Source: an uncultured Bacteroides sp. (GTDB taxonomy: Bacteria; Bacteroidota; Bacteroidia; Bacteroidales; Bacteroidaceae). From it: a stretch of 64,000 bases of DNA. The translations under genes and the position numbers were made by a program. Shown piece after piece: positions 23,281 through 32,850 of this stretch. Below the pieces are notes generated by a model. That model was not told the origin of the DNA and did not search any database. It saw only the letters and a program-made list of their open reading frames with translations. How positions within the stretch are numbered: the first letter of the stretch is position 1; each line of letters starts with the position of its first letter. The stretch is from contig UQPQ01000001.1 of assembly GCA_900542985.1 (NCBI GenBank), positions 50,640 through 114,639 on the forward strand. Reading direction: 5' to 3'.

Positions 23281-26200
23281 ATGAAAAAAAGAATCATTCC
23301 TTTCTTAGGAATTGCTTCGTTGGGAGTTTTACTTCCTTATCCTGTTTTTGGGGAAACAGTAAGTAGTGATTTGAATCATGTGTCCATGAGTACTTTAGCC
23401 CAGAGTGGAGAAAAGGTGCATGGACGTGTCGTTGATGAGAAAGGTGAAGCAATCATTGGTGCTAGTGTTTTGGTAAAAGGAACAACAAACGGTACTATTA
23501 CAGATTTTAACGGTGAGTTTGATCTGGCTGTAGAAAAGAACAGCGTACTGGTTGTAAGCTACATTGGTTTTACTTCTTTGGAAATACGCCCGGAAGGTAA
23601 AAAGGAAATTGTAGTAACTATGAAAGAAAACACCGAATTGCTGGAAGAAGTTGTTGTGTTGGGTTATGGAGCTAACTCTCGTAAACAAGACTTGTCGGCA
23701 TCTGTCGGTGTATTGAACAATACAGAAGAACTGACTTCACGTCCGGTTAGTTCTACTGAAGGAATGTTGCAAGGACAATTAGCCGGTGTTACAGTACAGT
23801 CGAATGGTGGAGACCCTACTTCTGCACCTTCTGTAGTAATCCGCGGACAAGGTTCTCAGAATGAAAACGGTGAAAAAGTTCTTTGGGTAGTCGATGGAGT
23901 TCCTGGAGCACCGATTACTTCTATGAATGATATCGAATCGATTGTAGTATTGAAAGATGCTGCATCGGCTGCTGTATATGGTGCACAGTCGGGAGCCGGA
24001 GGTGTTATCTTGGTAACTACCAAGAAAGCAAAAGAAGGTGCTCCTTCTGTTACTTACGATGCTACATTTGGTATTCGTCAGGCAACTAACCTGATTGAGC
24101 CTTTGAATGCAGAAGAGCAGTTGCAAATGAGAAAAATCTCTTATGCTAATGCCAATACTTCTTTACCCGATGGCTGGGATGTAAATAAAAACCCATGGAT
24201 TGCGACTACACGTACAAACTGGATGGATGAAATTTTCCGTACAGCTTTCTATCAGCGTCATAATGTGGCCATGAACGTGGGTACAGAAAATGCTTCAAGC
24301 CGTTTGTCATTATCTTATGACAACGATCAAGGTGTATTGATTAATACATTCAACAAGAATCTGTCTTTGCGTTATAACGGACGTTTCAAACTGAACAAAT
24401 GGGTGACTGTAACGGAAGATTTGATATGGAAGAATACCGAAAAACGTTCTTCAGATACAGAGTCTGGTTATACAGGAGCTATCTTGTCGGCAGTATATAT
24501 GCCAGCCAGTGCTACTGTGTACAATCCGTTGGATGGTTCGTATGGAGGTGTAACTACAGAAGACCCTGCATATATTGAAAAATATGGTTCAAACTATGCC
24601 GATATCCATGGGGATGCGGTGAATCCGGTGCGTTTGCTGGAAGCAGACAACCGCTACGATAGAACAAGTGATGTATGGTCTACTACCAGTTTGGAGATTG
24701 CCAATATCCTGCAGGGATTGAAGTTTACCAGCCGCTTCACTTATAACTTGCAGAGCAATTATTATAAGAACTTTGCTCCGATTCGTGATGAAGTTGGAAA
24801 ACCTAATTTGAACAACGAACTGGACGAGACTACTTTCCGTTCAGATACATGGAAAACAGAAAATACATTGACTTACGACCGTATTTTCGACAAACACAGC
24901 ATCGGAGCTTTGGTATCTACTACTGCCGACCATTACAACAAGCGTGGTTTGGAAGTAACAGGTACTGATTTCTCTGACGAAACTGCTTATCTTCAGTATT
25001 TGGCTTATGCGGGTTCTGTAGCTGCGGAAGATTATCTGGAAGGTCCTGATGCCAACGTTTCCGCAATTGCCCGTCTGGCTTATTCTTATGATGACCGTTA
25101 CTTCGTAACAGCTTCCTGGAGACGTGACTATGCAGGACGTTTGCCAAAAGAAAACAATTACGGTGACTTCCCTGCTGCTACATTGGCATGGAAGATTTCA
25201 AATGAAAAATTCTTCCCGAAAAACGATGTCGTAAACTTGGTGAAACTGCGTGCGTCATGGGGACGTGTGGGTAACTTGGGTTCTATCGACTATAATTACC
25301 GTTCAACTGTATTGGGACAAGAGTTTTCTAACGATTATGGACAGTATGGACAGCACTCTTCATGGGGTAATGTAATCTATAACTCGATTGCAGTAAATCC
25401 GGATCTTACTTGGGAAACTTCAGAACAGTGGGACTTAGGTTTGGATCTTGATTTGTTCCAGAACCGTTTGTCTTTGCAGATGGACTACTTCGATAAACGT
25501 ACTTTCAATCTGATTCAGACACAAACCATGAACTGGCCTTCTACCATTGGTCTGGATGCTATGTTGGTAAACCAGGGTGAAGTGCGTAACCGTGGTTTCG
25601 AATTTCAGGCTAACTGGAGTGATCGGGTGAATAACAACTTCTCGTATTATATCAGTGGTAATTTTTCTTACTTGAAAAACTGGGTATCGGATATAGGTGT
25701 GAAAAATGCAGATGGTACACCGGGAGTATGGGTTGGTGAAGGAGAATTCCGTTCTACACTGCCTTATGTATATCAGACAGCAGAAGGTCAGCCGCTTAAC
25801 TCTTTCTATCTCATTAAAACCGATGGTATTTTCCAGAGCGATGCAGAAGCTGCAGCTTATGTAGATAAGAACGGAAACCGTATTCAGCCGGATGCTGTAG
25901 CTGGTGACTTGAAGTTTGTAGACTATAACGGAGACGGTAAGATTGATGATGGTGACCGTCAGTATTGTGGTAGCGCTACTCCCAAAACAACATTCAGCTT
26001 ATCTGGAGGTTTTACTTATAAGAAACTATCTGTAAGTGCAATGTTGCAGGGTGTAGGTGGGGCTCAGTCACTGTATGTAGCAAAATGTATGTTACTCAGC
26101 GATGTAGAAGGTAACTTCAACCGTTCGAAAGAAATTTTGAATGCATGGAGCGAAACAAATACTTCTTCTGATATTCCACGTTTGTCTAAGAACGACCCGA

Positions 26201-26472
26201 ATGGAAACTTCACTACTCCATCCGACTGGTACTTGGAAGATGCTTCTTACTTGCGTTTGAAAAACCTGACTGTATCTTACGATTTGAGTGATTATCTGCG
26301 TAAATGGTCACATATGAAGGAAAGAAACAGTAGCCTGATGGTATACCTCAGTGGTGAAAACTTGTTTACTATTACAGATTATTCGGGTATGGATCCAGAA
26401 ACAGGTGGATACGATGCCTTGAAATATCCTGTATCTCGAGTATTCTCTTTCGGTCTTAAACTTACTTATTAA
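23281..26472 (+). CDS. SusC-like TonB-dependent outer-membrane transporter (second operon)
   Basis: A 1063-residue SusC/RagA-type receptor. The signal peptide ends near PYPVFG. A CarbopepD_reg-2 domain follows (KVHGRVVDEKGEAIIGASV), then LLEEVVVLGYG, the plug (VTVQSNGGDPTSAPSVVIRGQG, VLWVVDGVPGAP, AASAAVYGAQSGAGGVILVTTKK) and a long barrel ending in FGLKLTY. It differs clearly from the sus SusC in the plug and loops, so another ligand is expected. It pairs with the SusD-like gene 7 bp downstream. The linked phosphodiesterase-phosphatase suggests a phosphate-containing substrate, which is an inference from context only. Confidence 0.9.
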   Translation: MKKRIIPFLGIASLGVLLPYPVFGETVSSDLNHVSMSTLAQSGEKVHGRVVDEKGEAIIGASVLVKGTTNGTITDFNGEFDLAVEKNSVLVVSYIGFTSLEIRPEGKKEIVVTMKENTELLEEVVVLGYGANSRKQDLSASVGVLNNTEELTSRPVSSTEGMLQGQLAGVTVQSNGGDPTSAPSVVIRGQGSQNENGEKVLWVVDGVPGAPITSMNDIESIVVLKDAASAAVYGAQSGAGGVILVTTKKAKEGAPSVTYDATFGIRQATNLIEPLNAEEQLQMRKISYANANTSLPDGWDVNKNPWIATTRTNWMDEIFRTAFYQRHNVAMNVGTENASSRLSLSYDNDQGVLINTFNKNLSLRYNGRFKLNKWVTVTEDLIWKNTEKRSSDTESGYTGAILSAVYMPASATVYNPLDGSYGGVTTEDPAYIEKYGSNYADIHGDAVNPVRLLEADNRYDRTSDVWSTTSLEIANILQGLKFTSRFTYNLQSNYYKNFAPIRDEVGKPNLNNELDETTFRSDTWKTENTLTYDRIFDKHSIGALVSTTADHYNKRGLEVTGTDFSDETAYLQYLAYAGSVAAEDYLEGPDANVSAIARLAYSYDDRYFVTASWRRDYAGRLPKENNYGDFPAATLAWKISNEKFFPKNDVVNLVKLRASWGRVGNLGSIDYNYRSTVLGQEFSNDYGQYGQHSSWGNVIYNSIAVNPDLTWETSEQWDLGLDLDLFQNRLSLQMDYFDKRTFNLIQTQTMNWPSTIGLDAMLVNQGEVRNRGFEFQANWSDRVNNNFSYYISGNFSYLKNWVSDIGVKNADGTPGVWVGEGEFRSTLPYVYQTAEGQPLNSFYLIKTDGIFQSDAEAAAYVDKNGNRIQPDAVAGDLKFVDYNGDGKIDDGDRQYCGSATPKTTFSLSGGFTYKKLSVSAMLQGVGGAQSLYVAKCMLLSDVEGNFNRSKEILNAWSETNTSSDIPRLSKNDPNGNFTTPSDWYLEDASYLRLKNLTVSYDLSDYLRKWSHMKERNSSLMVYLSGENLFTITDYSGMDPETGGYDALKYPVSRVFSFGLKLTY

Positions 26473-26479
26473 TAATTGA

Positions 26480-28117
26480 ATGAACATGAAAAAATATATA
26501 TCAGTTTTAGCGTTGTCTGTTGCCTTGCTTAGTTCGTGCAGCGATTTCCTGGATGTACAGTCTGAAGGAAGTCCTATCACAAACGCCTATTTTACCAACG
26601 ACCAACAAGCCATTGATGCAATAGACGGACTTTATAAACCTTTCCATAAGGAAACCATGTTCGGACGTGACTTGTTCTGGGAACAGGGAGCCGGATGTGA
26701 CGTAGTATGGGGACGCTCCAGAAGTTTCAACACCTTGGCTACAATGGCTTATACCGGTGATGAGAGTCCGTTGAAAAGTGCATTCGAACTGCTTTATCAG
26801 AATATTTCCCGTTCAAACTGGATTATTCAGCAGTTGCTGAAAAAACAAAAAGAAAAAGGACTTTCAGAGATAGAGCAGAGAAGTTTGGGAGAAGCTTATT
26901 TTATGAGAGGTTTTGCTCATTTCTATGTAGCCTATCGTTATGGAACAGACGAACAGGGAGTACCTTTCATGCGTTACGAAGATTTGCCAGGCGATTATGA
27001 TAACTCGATTCCTCCTCAGCAGAAATCAGTAGAGGATAACTATCAATATATCATTGAAGATATGGATCAGGCTATCCGTTACCTGCCCAAATTCGAAGAG
27101 TATGATACAGATAACAGAGGTCGTGCACATCAGGCAGCAGCTGTAGCTTACAAAGCAAAAGTATATGCTTACTGGGCTACATGGGATGCTACTCAGTGGG
27201 AGAATGTAATCAAAATGGTTGATTTGCTGGAAACAGACTATGGACGCGACCTGAATCCTTCTTTCTCTCAGCTGTTTTCTTCAGAATATGCTGATTTCTG
27301 GAATCAGGAATATCTTTGGACTATTCCTTCGGATGGTGGAAATATTGGTGGAGGAATAGACTTCCCCGGAGCTGTATTGGAAAATAAAGGATGGGGTGTT
27401 TACAATGGCTGGGGACAGTTGAAGCCTACTCTTGATATCTACGAAGAAATGGCGAAAGATGGCGCCGGAAACGAACGTCTTGTACGCTCTATTCTTGAGT
27501 ATAATCAGGAATTCGAATATTTCGGTTCGTCAAGAGTCTTCTATTCTACATCCGATTATGAAGCCGGCTTTATGATTAATAAGTATATGGATCCGTTCAA
27601 ACATAAAAATCCGGTAGAGAATGGATATGTGAATGCAAATGGAGACTGGCCTACCGTACGTATGAATTTCCCGATTATGCGTTTTGCAGAAATGAAACTG
27701 TTCCGTGCTGAGGCTTATCTGATGACTAACCGTGCTGATTTGGCTAAAGGAGATTTGGATGATATCCGCGAACGTGTCGGTTTGCAGCCACTTGATCATA
27801 CTCCGACAATGGCTGACTTGTATCATGAACGTCGTTGTGAGCTGGCATTCGAGTTTACTGACCATTTGTTCGATTTGAAACGTTGGGCTCAGTCTTCTAA
27901 TGCAGAAATCAAGGCTTTGGCAGAAAAAGAACTGAATGCTCGTCCTCGTATCCGTAAGTATGACGATCGTTCAAATCCGGAATCAACCTGGACTGAAGCT
28001 TATTATGCAGATTATACCAACAAACGTCCTTATGAACAGTATATGAGAGTTTTCCCTTATCCTTCGGATGTAGTGAAGAACTCAAATGGCAAACTGAAGC
28101 AAAATAAAGGTTATTAA
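26480..28117 (+). CDS. SusD-like surface lipoprotein (second operon)
   Basis: A 545-residue SusD/RagB family lipoprotein with the lipobox LLSSC (Cys near 20) followed by SDFLDV, a usual start for this family. The N-terminal segment (GSPITNAYFTNDQQAIDAIDGLYKP), the TPR-like helices (LGEAYFMRGFAHFYVAYRYG, AYKAKVYAYWATWD) and the C-terminal FAEMKLFRAEAYLM, YHERRCELAFEFTDHLFDLKRW and QNKGY ending are all typical. It should cap the preceding SusC-like transporter. Starts at 26480 or 26486 are both possible. Confidence 0.9.
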   Translation: MNMKKYISVLALSVALLSSCSDFLDVQSEGSPITNAYFTNDQQAIDAIDGLYKPFHKETMFGRDLFWEQGAGCDVVWGRSRSFNTLATMAYTGDESPLKSAFELLYQNISRSNWIIQQLLKKQKEKGLSEIEQRSLGEAYFMRGFAHFYVAYRYGTDEQGVPFMRYEDLPGDYDNSIPPQQKSVEDNYQYIIEDMDQAIRYLPKFEEYDTDNRGRAHQAAAVAYKAKVYAYWATWDATQWENVIKMVDLLETDYGRDLNPSFSQLFSSEYADFWNQEYLWTIPSDGGNIGGGIDFPGAVLENKGWGVYNGWGQLKPTLDIYEEMAKDGAGNERLVRSILEYNQEFEYFGSSRVFYSTSDYEAGFMINKYMDPFKHKNPVENGYVNANGDWPTVRMNFPIMRFAEMKLFRAEAYLMTNRADLAKGDLDDIRERVGLQPLDHTPTMADLYHERRCELAFEFTDHLFDLKRWAQSSNAEIKALAEKELNARPRIRKYDDRSNPESTWTEAYYADYTNKRPYEQYMRVFPYPSDVVKNSNGKLKQNKGY

Positions 28118-28149
28118 AAAGTAAATAGGTATAAATAGTATAACTTTGT

Positions 28150-28200
28150 AACCGTCGATTCTGGATTTCGCTCGTCTGAGAATTGGCGGTTATATTATTT
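28150..28200 (+). terminator. Hairpin between the SusD-like and phosphatase genes
   Basis: A 13-bp stem (28150-28162 with 28179-28191, two G-U pairs) is followed by an AT-rich stretch with several Ts. It may be a leaky terminator that lowers expression of the downstream phosphatase. Confidence 0.55.
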
Positions 28201-28229
28201 TTCAAACATTAATCTGTAAACTGAAACAT

Positions 28230-30188
28230 ATGAAGACAACACATTTTCTTGTATCTTCTTTATTTGTAGCGGGTCTTTCTTTATTGGGACACAATACGGT
28301 AGTAGCGCAACAATATCCGGTCAGAATTCATTCGCATAATGATTATAAGCAAACAGTACCTTTCTACGAGGCTTATTCACAGAAAGTGTATTCGATAGAA
28401 GTTGATTTGTTTTATAAAGGCAAGGAGTTTTATGTGGCTCACGACGAAGAGGATATTAATCCGGAGTTAACCTTCGATGCTTTGTATCTGAATCCTATTC
28501 TGTCGCTGTATCGTCATAATGAAGGCAGAGCGTGGAAGGGATCGGATGAGAAAATGCAGTTGCTGGTAGAAATCAAGTCGGATAATACTGACGCTTTTCT
28601 GAAAGCATTGCAGCGTAAACTGAACAAGTATCCGGAAGTATTCAATCCGTCAGTCAATCCGTATGCGGTTCGTATTGTGATTACAGGTAATGTGCCAGAG
28701 CCCGAAGACTTTGACAAGTATACTTCTTATATTCTTTTCGATGGCAATTTATCAGAAGACTATACAGAAAAGCAACTTGAACGGGTAGGGGTATTCAGTA
28801 CCAATTTCCGTGACTTGTCGAAGTGGAATGGAAAAGGCTCATTGGTAAAAGAAGACAAGAAAAAAGTGGTTGCTGCTATTGAAAAGGCACATGCTCAGGG
28901 TAAGCAGATCCGCTTTTGGGGAGCTCCCGATGGTATGACTGCCTGGAATACTTTCCATATGTTGGGAGTAGATTATATCAATACGGATAAGGTAGAGAAG
29001 TGTACAGCTTTTTTCAGCGATTGGCATAACAAGCATTACGAGATTGCTTCAAAAGCTGTAGAGTCGGTACAGGGGGTAACCAAGACAGATCGTCTGGACA
29101 AGACTACTCACGATTTTGAGGGATTCAAGAATGAGAAGTTGCAGTTGGCAGAGCCGGTGAAGACTTATGTTCCTTCATTTGAATCCGATGGAACAGACCG
29201 TCCGGTGAAGAATGTCATTTTCCTTATTGGTGATGGTATGGGATTGGCACAACTTACAGCTGCAGATCGTGTAAACAAAGGCTTGACCATATTGAATATG
29301 CAGCATCTGGGACTGATTTCCACTTCAGCAAAAGATGCCTTTACTACCGACTCGGCAGGTGCCGGAAGTGCATTGGCTACTGGAGAGCAGAATAATAATC
29401 GTCATATCAGTATGAGTGAGGATGGAGTGGCTTATCCTTCGTTGACCGACTTCTTTGTAGAACAGGGAAAACAGTGCGGGGTTGTGACTTTGGGAAATGT
29501 GGCCGATGCTACACCGGCGGCATTTTATGGACATACTACTGAGCGTGATAATGCCGATGAGATTACTCGTGAACTGCTGAAAGGAAAGATTTCTTTACTG
29601 GCTGGTAGTGGTATGAGTAACTTCAAAGACAGAAAAGACGGAGTTGACTTATTGGCTGAGCTTCAGAAAGAAGGTTATCAGGTAGTTACAGAAGTGGCAG
29701 ATATCAAGGCCGACGGAAAGAAAACCATCTGCATAGACGAAGAAATGGAAAAAGCGGCAGAAGCAAAGACCATCGGCTTATTGGCGGAAACAACTGCCCG
29801 TTCTATCGATAAATTGAGCAAGAGTTCTCCTGAGGGATTCTTCCTTATGGTGGAAGGAGCAAAAATTGACTATGCCGGACATTCCAATTGCTTCCCGGGT
29901 TCGATAGTAGAGACTTTAAGTTTTGATATGGCAGTGGCTGAAGCCTTGAAGTTTGCCGACAAGAACGGAGAAACGTTGGTAATTGTAACAGGCGACCATG
30001 AAACCGGTGGTTTGACCCTGATAGACGGTAGTAATGAAACGGGATATATGACGGCTCTTTATGTGACCGACGACCATACACCGATTATGCTTCCGGTATT
30101 TACTTACGGCCCGCAGGCAAATAAGTTTATCGGTAAGTATGCCAATTATGAAATAGCCCGTAAAATTAAGGCGTTGATGAAAAAATAA
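28230..30188 (+). CDS. Secreted glycerophosphodiesterase-like / alkaline phosphatase fusion
   Basis: A 652-residue secreted protein (signal peptide ending near VVAQ). The N-terminal part (about 28-275) is a GDPD/PI-PLC-like TIM barrel: HSHNDY at 34-39, YSIEVDLFY, FYVAHDEED, LLVEIKS and DYINTDKVEK. The C-terminal part (about 320-652) is an alkaline phosphatase: IGDGMGLAQL, TTDSAGAGSALATG with the probable nucleophile S375, and GDHETGG. A phosphodiester could be split and its phosphate released by one polypeptide, for example glycerophosphodiesters from lipid head groups. It follows a SusC/SusD pair by 112 bp and is probably expressed with it. Confidence 0.88.
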   Translation: MKTTHFLVSSLFVAGLSLLGHNTVVAQQYPVRIHSHNDYKQTVPFYEAYSQKVYSIEVDLFYKGKEFYVAHDEEDINPELTFDALYLNPILSLYRHNEGRAWKGSDEKMQLLVEIKSDNTDAFLKALQRKLNKYPEVFNPSVNPYAVRIVITGNVPEPEDFDKYTSYILFDGNLSEDYTEKQLERVGVFSTNFRDLSKWNGKGSLVKEDKKKVVAAIEKAHAQGKQIRFWGAPDGMTAWNTFHMLGVDYINTDKVEKCTAFFSDWHNKHYEIASKAVESVQGVTKTDRLDKTTHDFEGFKNEKLQLAEPVKTYVPSFESDGTDRPVKNVIFLIGDGMGLAQLTAADRVNKGLTILNMQHLGLISTSAKDAFTTDSAGAGSALATGEQNNNRHISMSEDGVAYPSLTDFFVEQGKQCGVVTLGNVADATPAAFYGHTTERDNADEITRELLKGKISLLAGSGMSNFKDRKDGVDLLAELQKEGYQVVTEVADIKADGKKTICIDEEMEKAAEAKTIGLLAETTARSIDKLSKSSPEGFFLMVEGAKIDYAGHSNCFPGSIVETLSFDMAVAEALKFADKNGETLVIVTGDHETGGLTLIDGSNETGYMTALYVTDDHTPIMLPVFTYGPQANKFIGKYANYEIARKIKALMKK

Positions 30189-30213
30189 TATTGCGAAGGC
30201 AATAAATTTATGG

Positions 30214-30251
30214 AAAAGGCTGTATCGGATATTTTCTGATATAGCCTTTTT
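30214..30251 (+). terminator. Intrinsic terminator after the phosphatase gene
   Basis: AAAAGGCTGTATC (30214-30226) pairs with GATATAGCCTTTT (30238-30250) with one G-U pair, and a T-rich tail follows. Confidence 0.85.
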
Positions 30252-30312
30252 CATGTTTAGGGATAGATTTGTATATGTACAAAAGTAAATGGAAATTCTT
30301 CTGGAAATACGC

Positions 30313-30396
30313 TATATTCAGCGACGATGTCTGTATATTCGACGTCGTTGGCTGTACATTCAGCACCGTCGGCTCTCTATCCGGCGTTGTCGGTGA
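30313..30396. repeat. Four imperfect tandem 21-bp repeats
   Basis: Units begin at 30313, 30334, 30355 and 30376, with the shared pattern TATATTCAGCG..GT..GCTG, decaying in the fourth. The unit length is a multiple of 3, so a frame through it would give heptads such as YSTSLAV and HSAPSAL. No gene start or family match supports coding. The array lies between a terminator and the next operon. Confidence 0.65.
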
Positions 30397-30574
30397 TAGG
30401 ATATAACTTGGATTGTATAGCGATGCTATTGAATGAAAGTAACTTGTTCTTTATGGAATACAGCCCCTTATGCGAGAGGGCAAATAGAAGACAAAAGTGG
30501 AAAAATACCCGTATTAGAGAGAATTGGGAAAAATAATTTTGTATTTTTGGTTCTCTGTTAATGAAAGAATCAAT

Positions 30575-31528
30575 ATGAAAATACCCTTATTCCTCTTCTG
30601 TTGCATGCAGTTGTTACTGTTCTCTTGTAATCAGGAACTGTTTATTGACGAGCTTTCACCTTCGGTCAATGGAAGCAGTGTTCAAAGTGACGGGAGTACG
30701 ATGTGCATCGATTTAGGAACAGGTGACTGGAGTATTAATTCTGTATATACTGATGAAGGAACTCTTTATGGTGATATTTACGATTTAGAGGGACATTTGC
30801 TTTCGGGAGATAAGCCTTTATGTAGTGAGGGGCTGGTGCGTATGGTGAGCCGTCATCCCATGGTGGATTTTGTATTGGAACGTAATCGTACTGATGAACT
30901 GTTGCTGACGGTAAAGGAAAATCCGGGAGGAGTAGCTTTCCCGCTTTTTATTGTGGTAGGCAATCAGTATGAGGCACGTACTATTAATTTATCTTTAGAA
31001 CCCTCAGAGCCTTATCGGCTGGATAGTATATCTTATGTCCTTTATTCTTATGGAGTTCGGGATAGCCTTTCGTTTGCAAACGGAGATGAAACAGTCCTGG
31101 TATGTAACAGCCATTCGTCTCAGTCTCTTCAGAGTCTGATATATCCTTTTCGGAATGCATCTGCTTGGGTTAAGTTTACTGCTTTAGGCCGGGAACCGTT
31201 GGATTTATTGGGTACCGATCGGCCTTTGGTGCATATTCCGGTTCCGTCGGATTTCTGGCTTGTACTGTCGGATGGAGCGTATGCTCTTTCAAGCGAATAT
31301 ATTCCGGTTGCAATATCCGAACAACTGAAATCTGTTTCGGAGAAAGTTACGGTGCCTCCTTTACAGAGCATGACTATTAAGACCAAATGTTGGTATGAAG
31401 AGAAAAGTATTGACTGTACACTGTATGTTACCCATCCGCGTACCGGAAGAAAACGTCAGATTAATGCGGTATGCGAAAGACTTGACCCTGTAGATTATAC
31501 TTTATATTATGAAGCAATTCCCGAATAA
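30575..31528 (+). CDS. Lipoprotein of unknown function upstream of the PagL-like gene
   Basis: A 317-residue protein. The ATG at 30575 is chosen because it gives a lipoprotein signal (MKIPLFLFCCMQLLLFSC, Cys18); an earlier in-frame start at 30524 would add an unusual hydrophilic extension. I do not recognise the family. The mature part reads as beta-rich, with Asp/Asn-rich strands (GDWSINSVYTDEGTLYGDIYD, FPLFIVVGNQYEARTINLSLEP), perhaps Ig-like modules. Its 3' end overlaps the next gene by 20 bp, so the two are translationally coupled and probably act together at the outer membrane. Confidence 0.7.
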   Translation: MKIPLFLFCCMQLLLFSCNQELFIDELSPSVNGSSVQSDGSTMCIDLGTGDWSINSVYTDEGTLYGDIYDLEGHLLSGDKPLCSEGLVRMVSRHPMVDFVLERNRTDELLLTVKENPGGVAFPLFIVVGNQYEARTINLSLEPSEPYRLDSISYVLYSYGVRDSLSFANGDETVLVCNSHSSQSLQSLIYPFRNASAWVKFTALGREPLDLLGTDRPLVHIPVPSDFWLVLSDGAYALSSEYIPVAISEQLKSVSEKVTVPPLQSMTIKTKCWYEEKSIDCTLYVTHPRTGRKRQINAVCERLDPVDYTLYYEAIPE

Positions 31529-32735
31529 AATATGGAATATCATTTTCAGAATACTTTGTCTGGGAGGGATGATGGCAGGAGGTGTATCCTTTGTATGGGG
31601 GCGGTCTGTTCTTCCCGATACCTTGGATACCGGACCGGTACACCGTATCGGTATGGATTTGCGTCCTGCGTATGTGTTTCCTACCCATGGCTTTTTCTGC
31701 GGAAACAATGCTAAAGGCAAATCTGTGAATACCCAACTGGCGGCACATTTTAGATATTCTTTTCAGTTTTCTCCTGCTTCTCGTCTCAGACAACTTTATC
31801 CGTATGCTTATCAAGGGGTAGGAGTGGCTTATAACACTTTTCCTCAAACGTCGGAAATGGGTAATCCGGTTGCTGTTTATGTATTTCAAGGTTCTCGGAT
31901 AGCCCGTTTCTCTTCTCGTCTTTCATTGGATTATGAATGGAATTTCGGGGCTTCGTTTGGATGGAAAAAATACAATCGGGAAACAAATCCATACAATGAT
32001 GTGGTAGGGTCGGCCATCAATGCTTATATCAGTGCCGGTTTTTTCTTGAATTGGCAATTGTCTCCAAAATGGAATCTGACGGCAGGTATCGATTTTGTAC
32101 ATTACTCCAATGGAAACACTAATTATCCTAATTCCGGGGTCAATACAGTAGGAGCCCGCATCGGTTTGTCGCATACATTGGGGCAGGAAGCAGGGATGCA
32201 GCATGTGTCTGAACATTGGGAGAAACTTTCGGGCAGACAGCGTTTCTGTTATGATTTTGTGGTGTATGGTTCTACCCGTAAAAGAGGGATTATGTGGAAT
32301 GAAGAGCATGGTGAATTGATTCCCGGGTCGTTTGGAGTAGCTGGATTAAACTTTAATCCCATGTATATTGTAAACAAGTATTTCCGGACAGGTATATCGA
32401 TTGATGCACAGTATGATGAAAGTGCTAATTTACGGGAGTTTCGCGTGGAAGGGACCAGTGGAGAAAATATCAAATTCTATCGTCCGCCGTTTCGTGAACA
32501 GATTGCCGTAGGGGTATCCTTACGTGCTGAACTGAATATGCCAATTTTTTCGGTAAATGTGGGAATCGGACACAATTTGTTTTTTACAGGAGAAGATACA
32601 CGTGGCTTTTATCAGATATTGGCCTTGAAAACCTTTCTTACCCAGCATGTTTTTCTTCATGTGGGATATCAGTTGAACAACTTTAAAAATCCGAATAATT
32701 TAATGTTAGGGATAGGATACCGTTTCGGAAGATAA
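31509..32735 (+). CDS. PagL/acyloxyacyl hydrolase-like outer-membrane protein
   Basis: A 408-residue protein with an N-terminal signal segment (IFRILCLGGMMAGGVSFVWG). Strongly beta-barrel-like, it ends in MLGIGYRF-GR. The segment FVHYSNGNTNYPNSGVNTVG, with H198 and S200, matches the His-x-Ser active-site pattern of lipid A 3-O-deacylase (PagL) and acyloxyacyl hydrolase families. It is longer than Pseudomonas PagL (about 170 residues), having extra strands on both sides. It may remove acyl chains from lipid A or another outer-membrane lipid. It overlaps the preceding lipoprotein gene by 20 bp. Confidence 0.72.
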   Translation: MKQFPNKIWNIIFRILCLGGMMAGGVSFVWGRSVLPDTLDTGPVHRIGMDLRPAYVFPTHGFFCGNNAKGKSVNTQLAAHFRYSFQFSPASRLRQLYPYAYQGVGVAYNTFPQTSEMGNPVAVYVFQGSRIARFSSRLSLDYEWNFGASFGWKKYNRETNPYNDVVGSAINAYISAGFFLNWQLSPKWNLTAGIDFVHYSNGNTNYPNSGVNTVGARIGLSHTLGQEAGMQHVSEHWEKLSGRQRFCYDFVVYGSTRKRGIMWNEEHGELIPGSFGVAGLNFNPMYIVNKYFRTGISIDAQYDESANLREFRVEGTSGENIKFYRPPFREQIAVGVSLRAELNMPIFSVNVGIGHNLFFTGEDTRGFYQILALKTFLTQHVFLHVGYQLNNFKNPNNLMLGIGYRFGR

Positions 32736-32749
32736 AAGTTCGGATATAG

Positions 32750-32796
32750 CAAAGGCTCCCGAAAGCAATATTCTGTTTTCCTTTCAGGAGCCTTTG
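32750..32796. terminator. Hairpin between convergent genes
   Basis: CAAAGGCTCC (32750-32759) pairs with GGAGCCTTTG (32787-32796), extended by GAAAG/CTTTC inside. It lacks a strong T run but sits between the convergent PagL-like and yqeY-like genes. Confidence 0.5.
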
Positions 32797-32850
32797 TATG
32801 GTGTGTGGAAGAAGATTTGTCTTTTCCCACAATATGTAAGAATAACAGTG

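Noticed and set aside
26308..26580. Minus-strand frame across the SusC/SusD-like junction
   Set aside because: It is antisense to two well-supported genes and has no independent features.
30327..30536. 69-codon plus-strand frame through the 21-bp repeats
   Set aside because: Its heptads come from the DNA repeat, and the rest of the translation has no protein-like pattern. It is kept only as a repeat.
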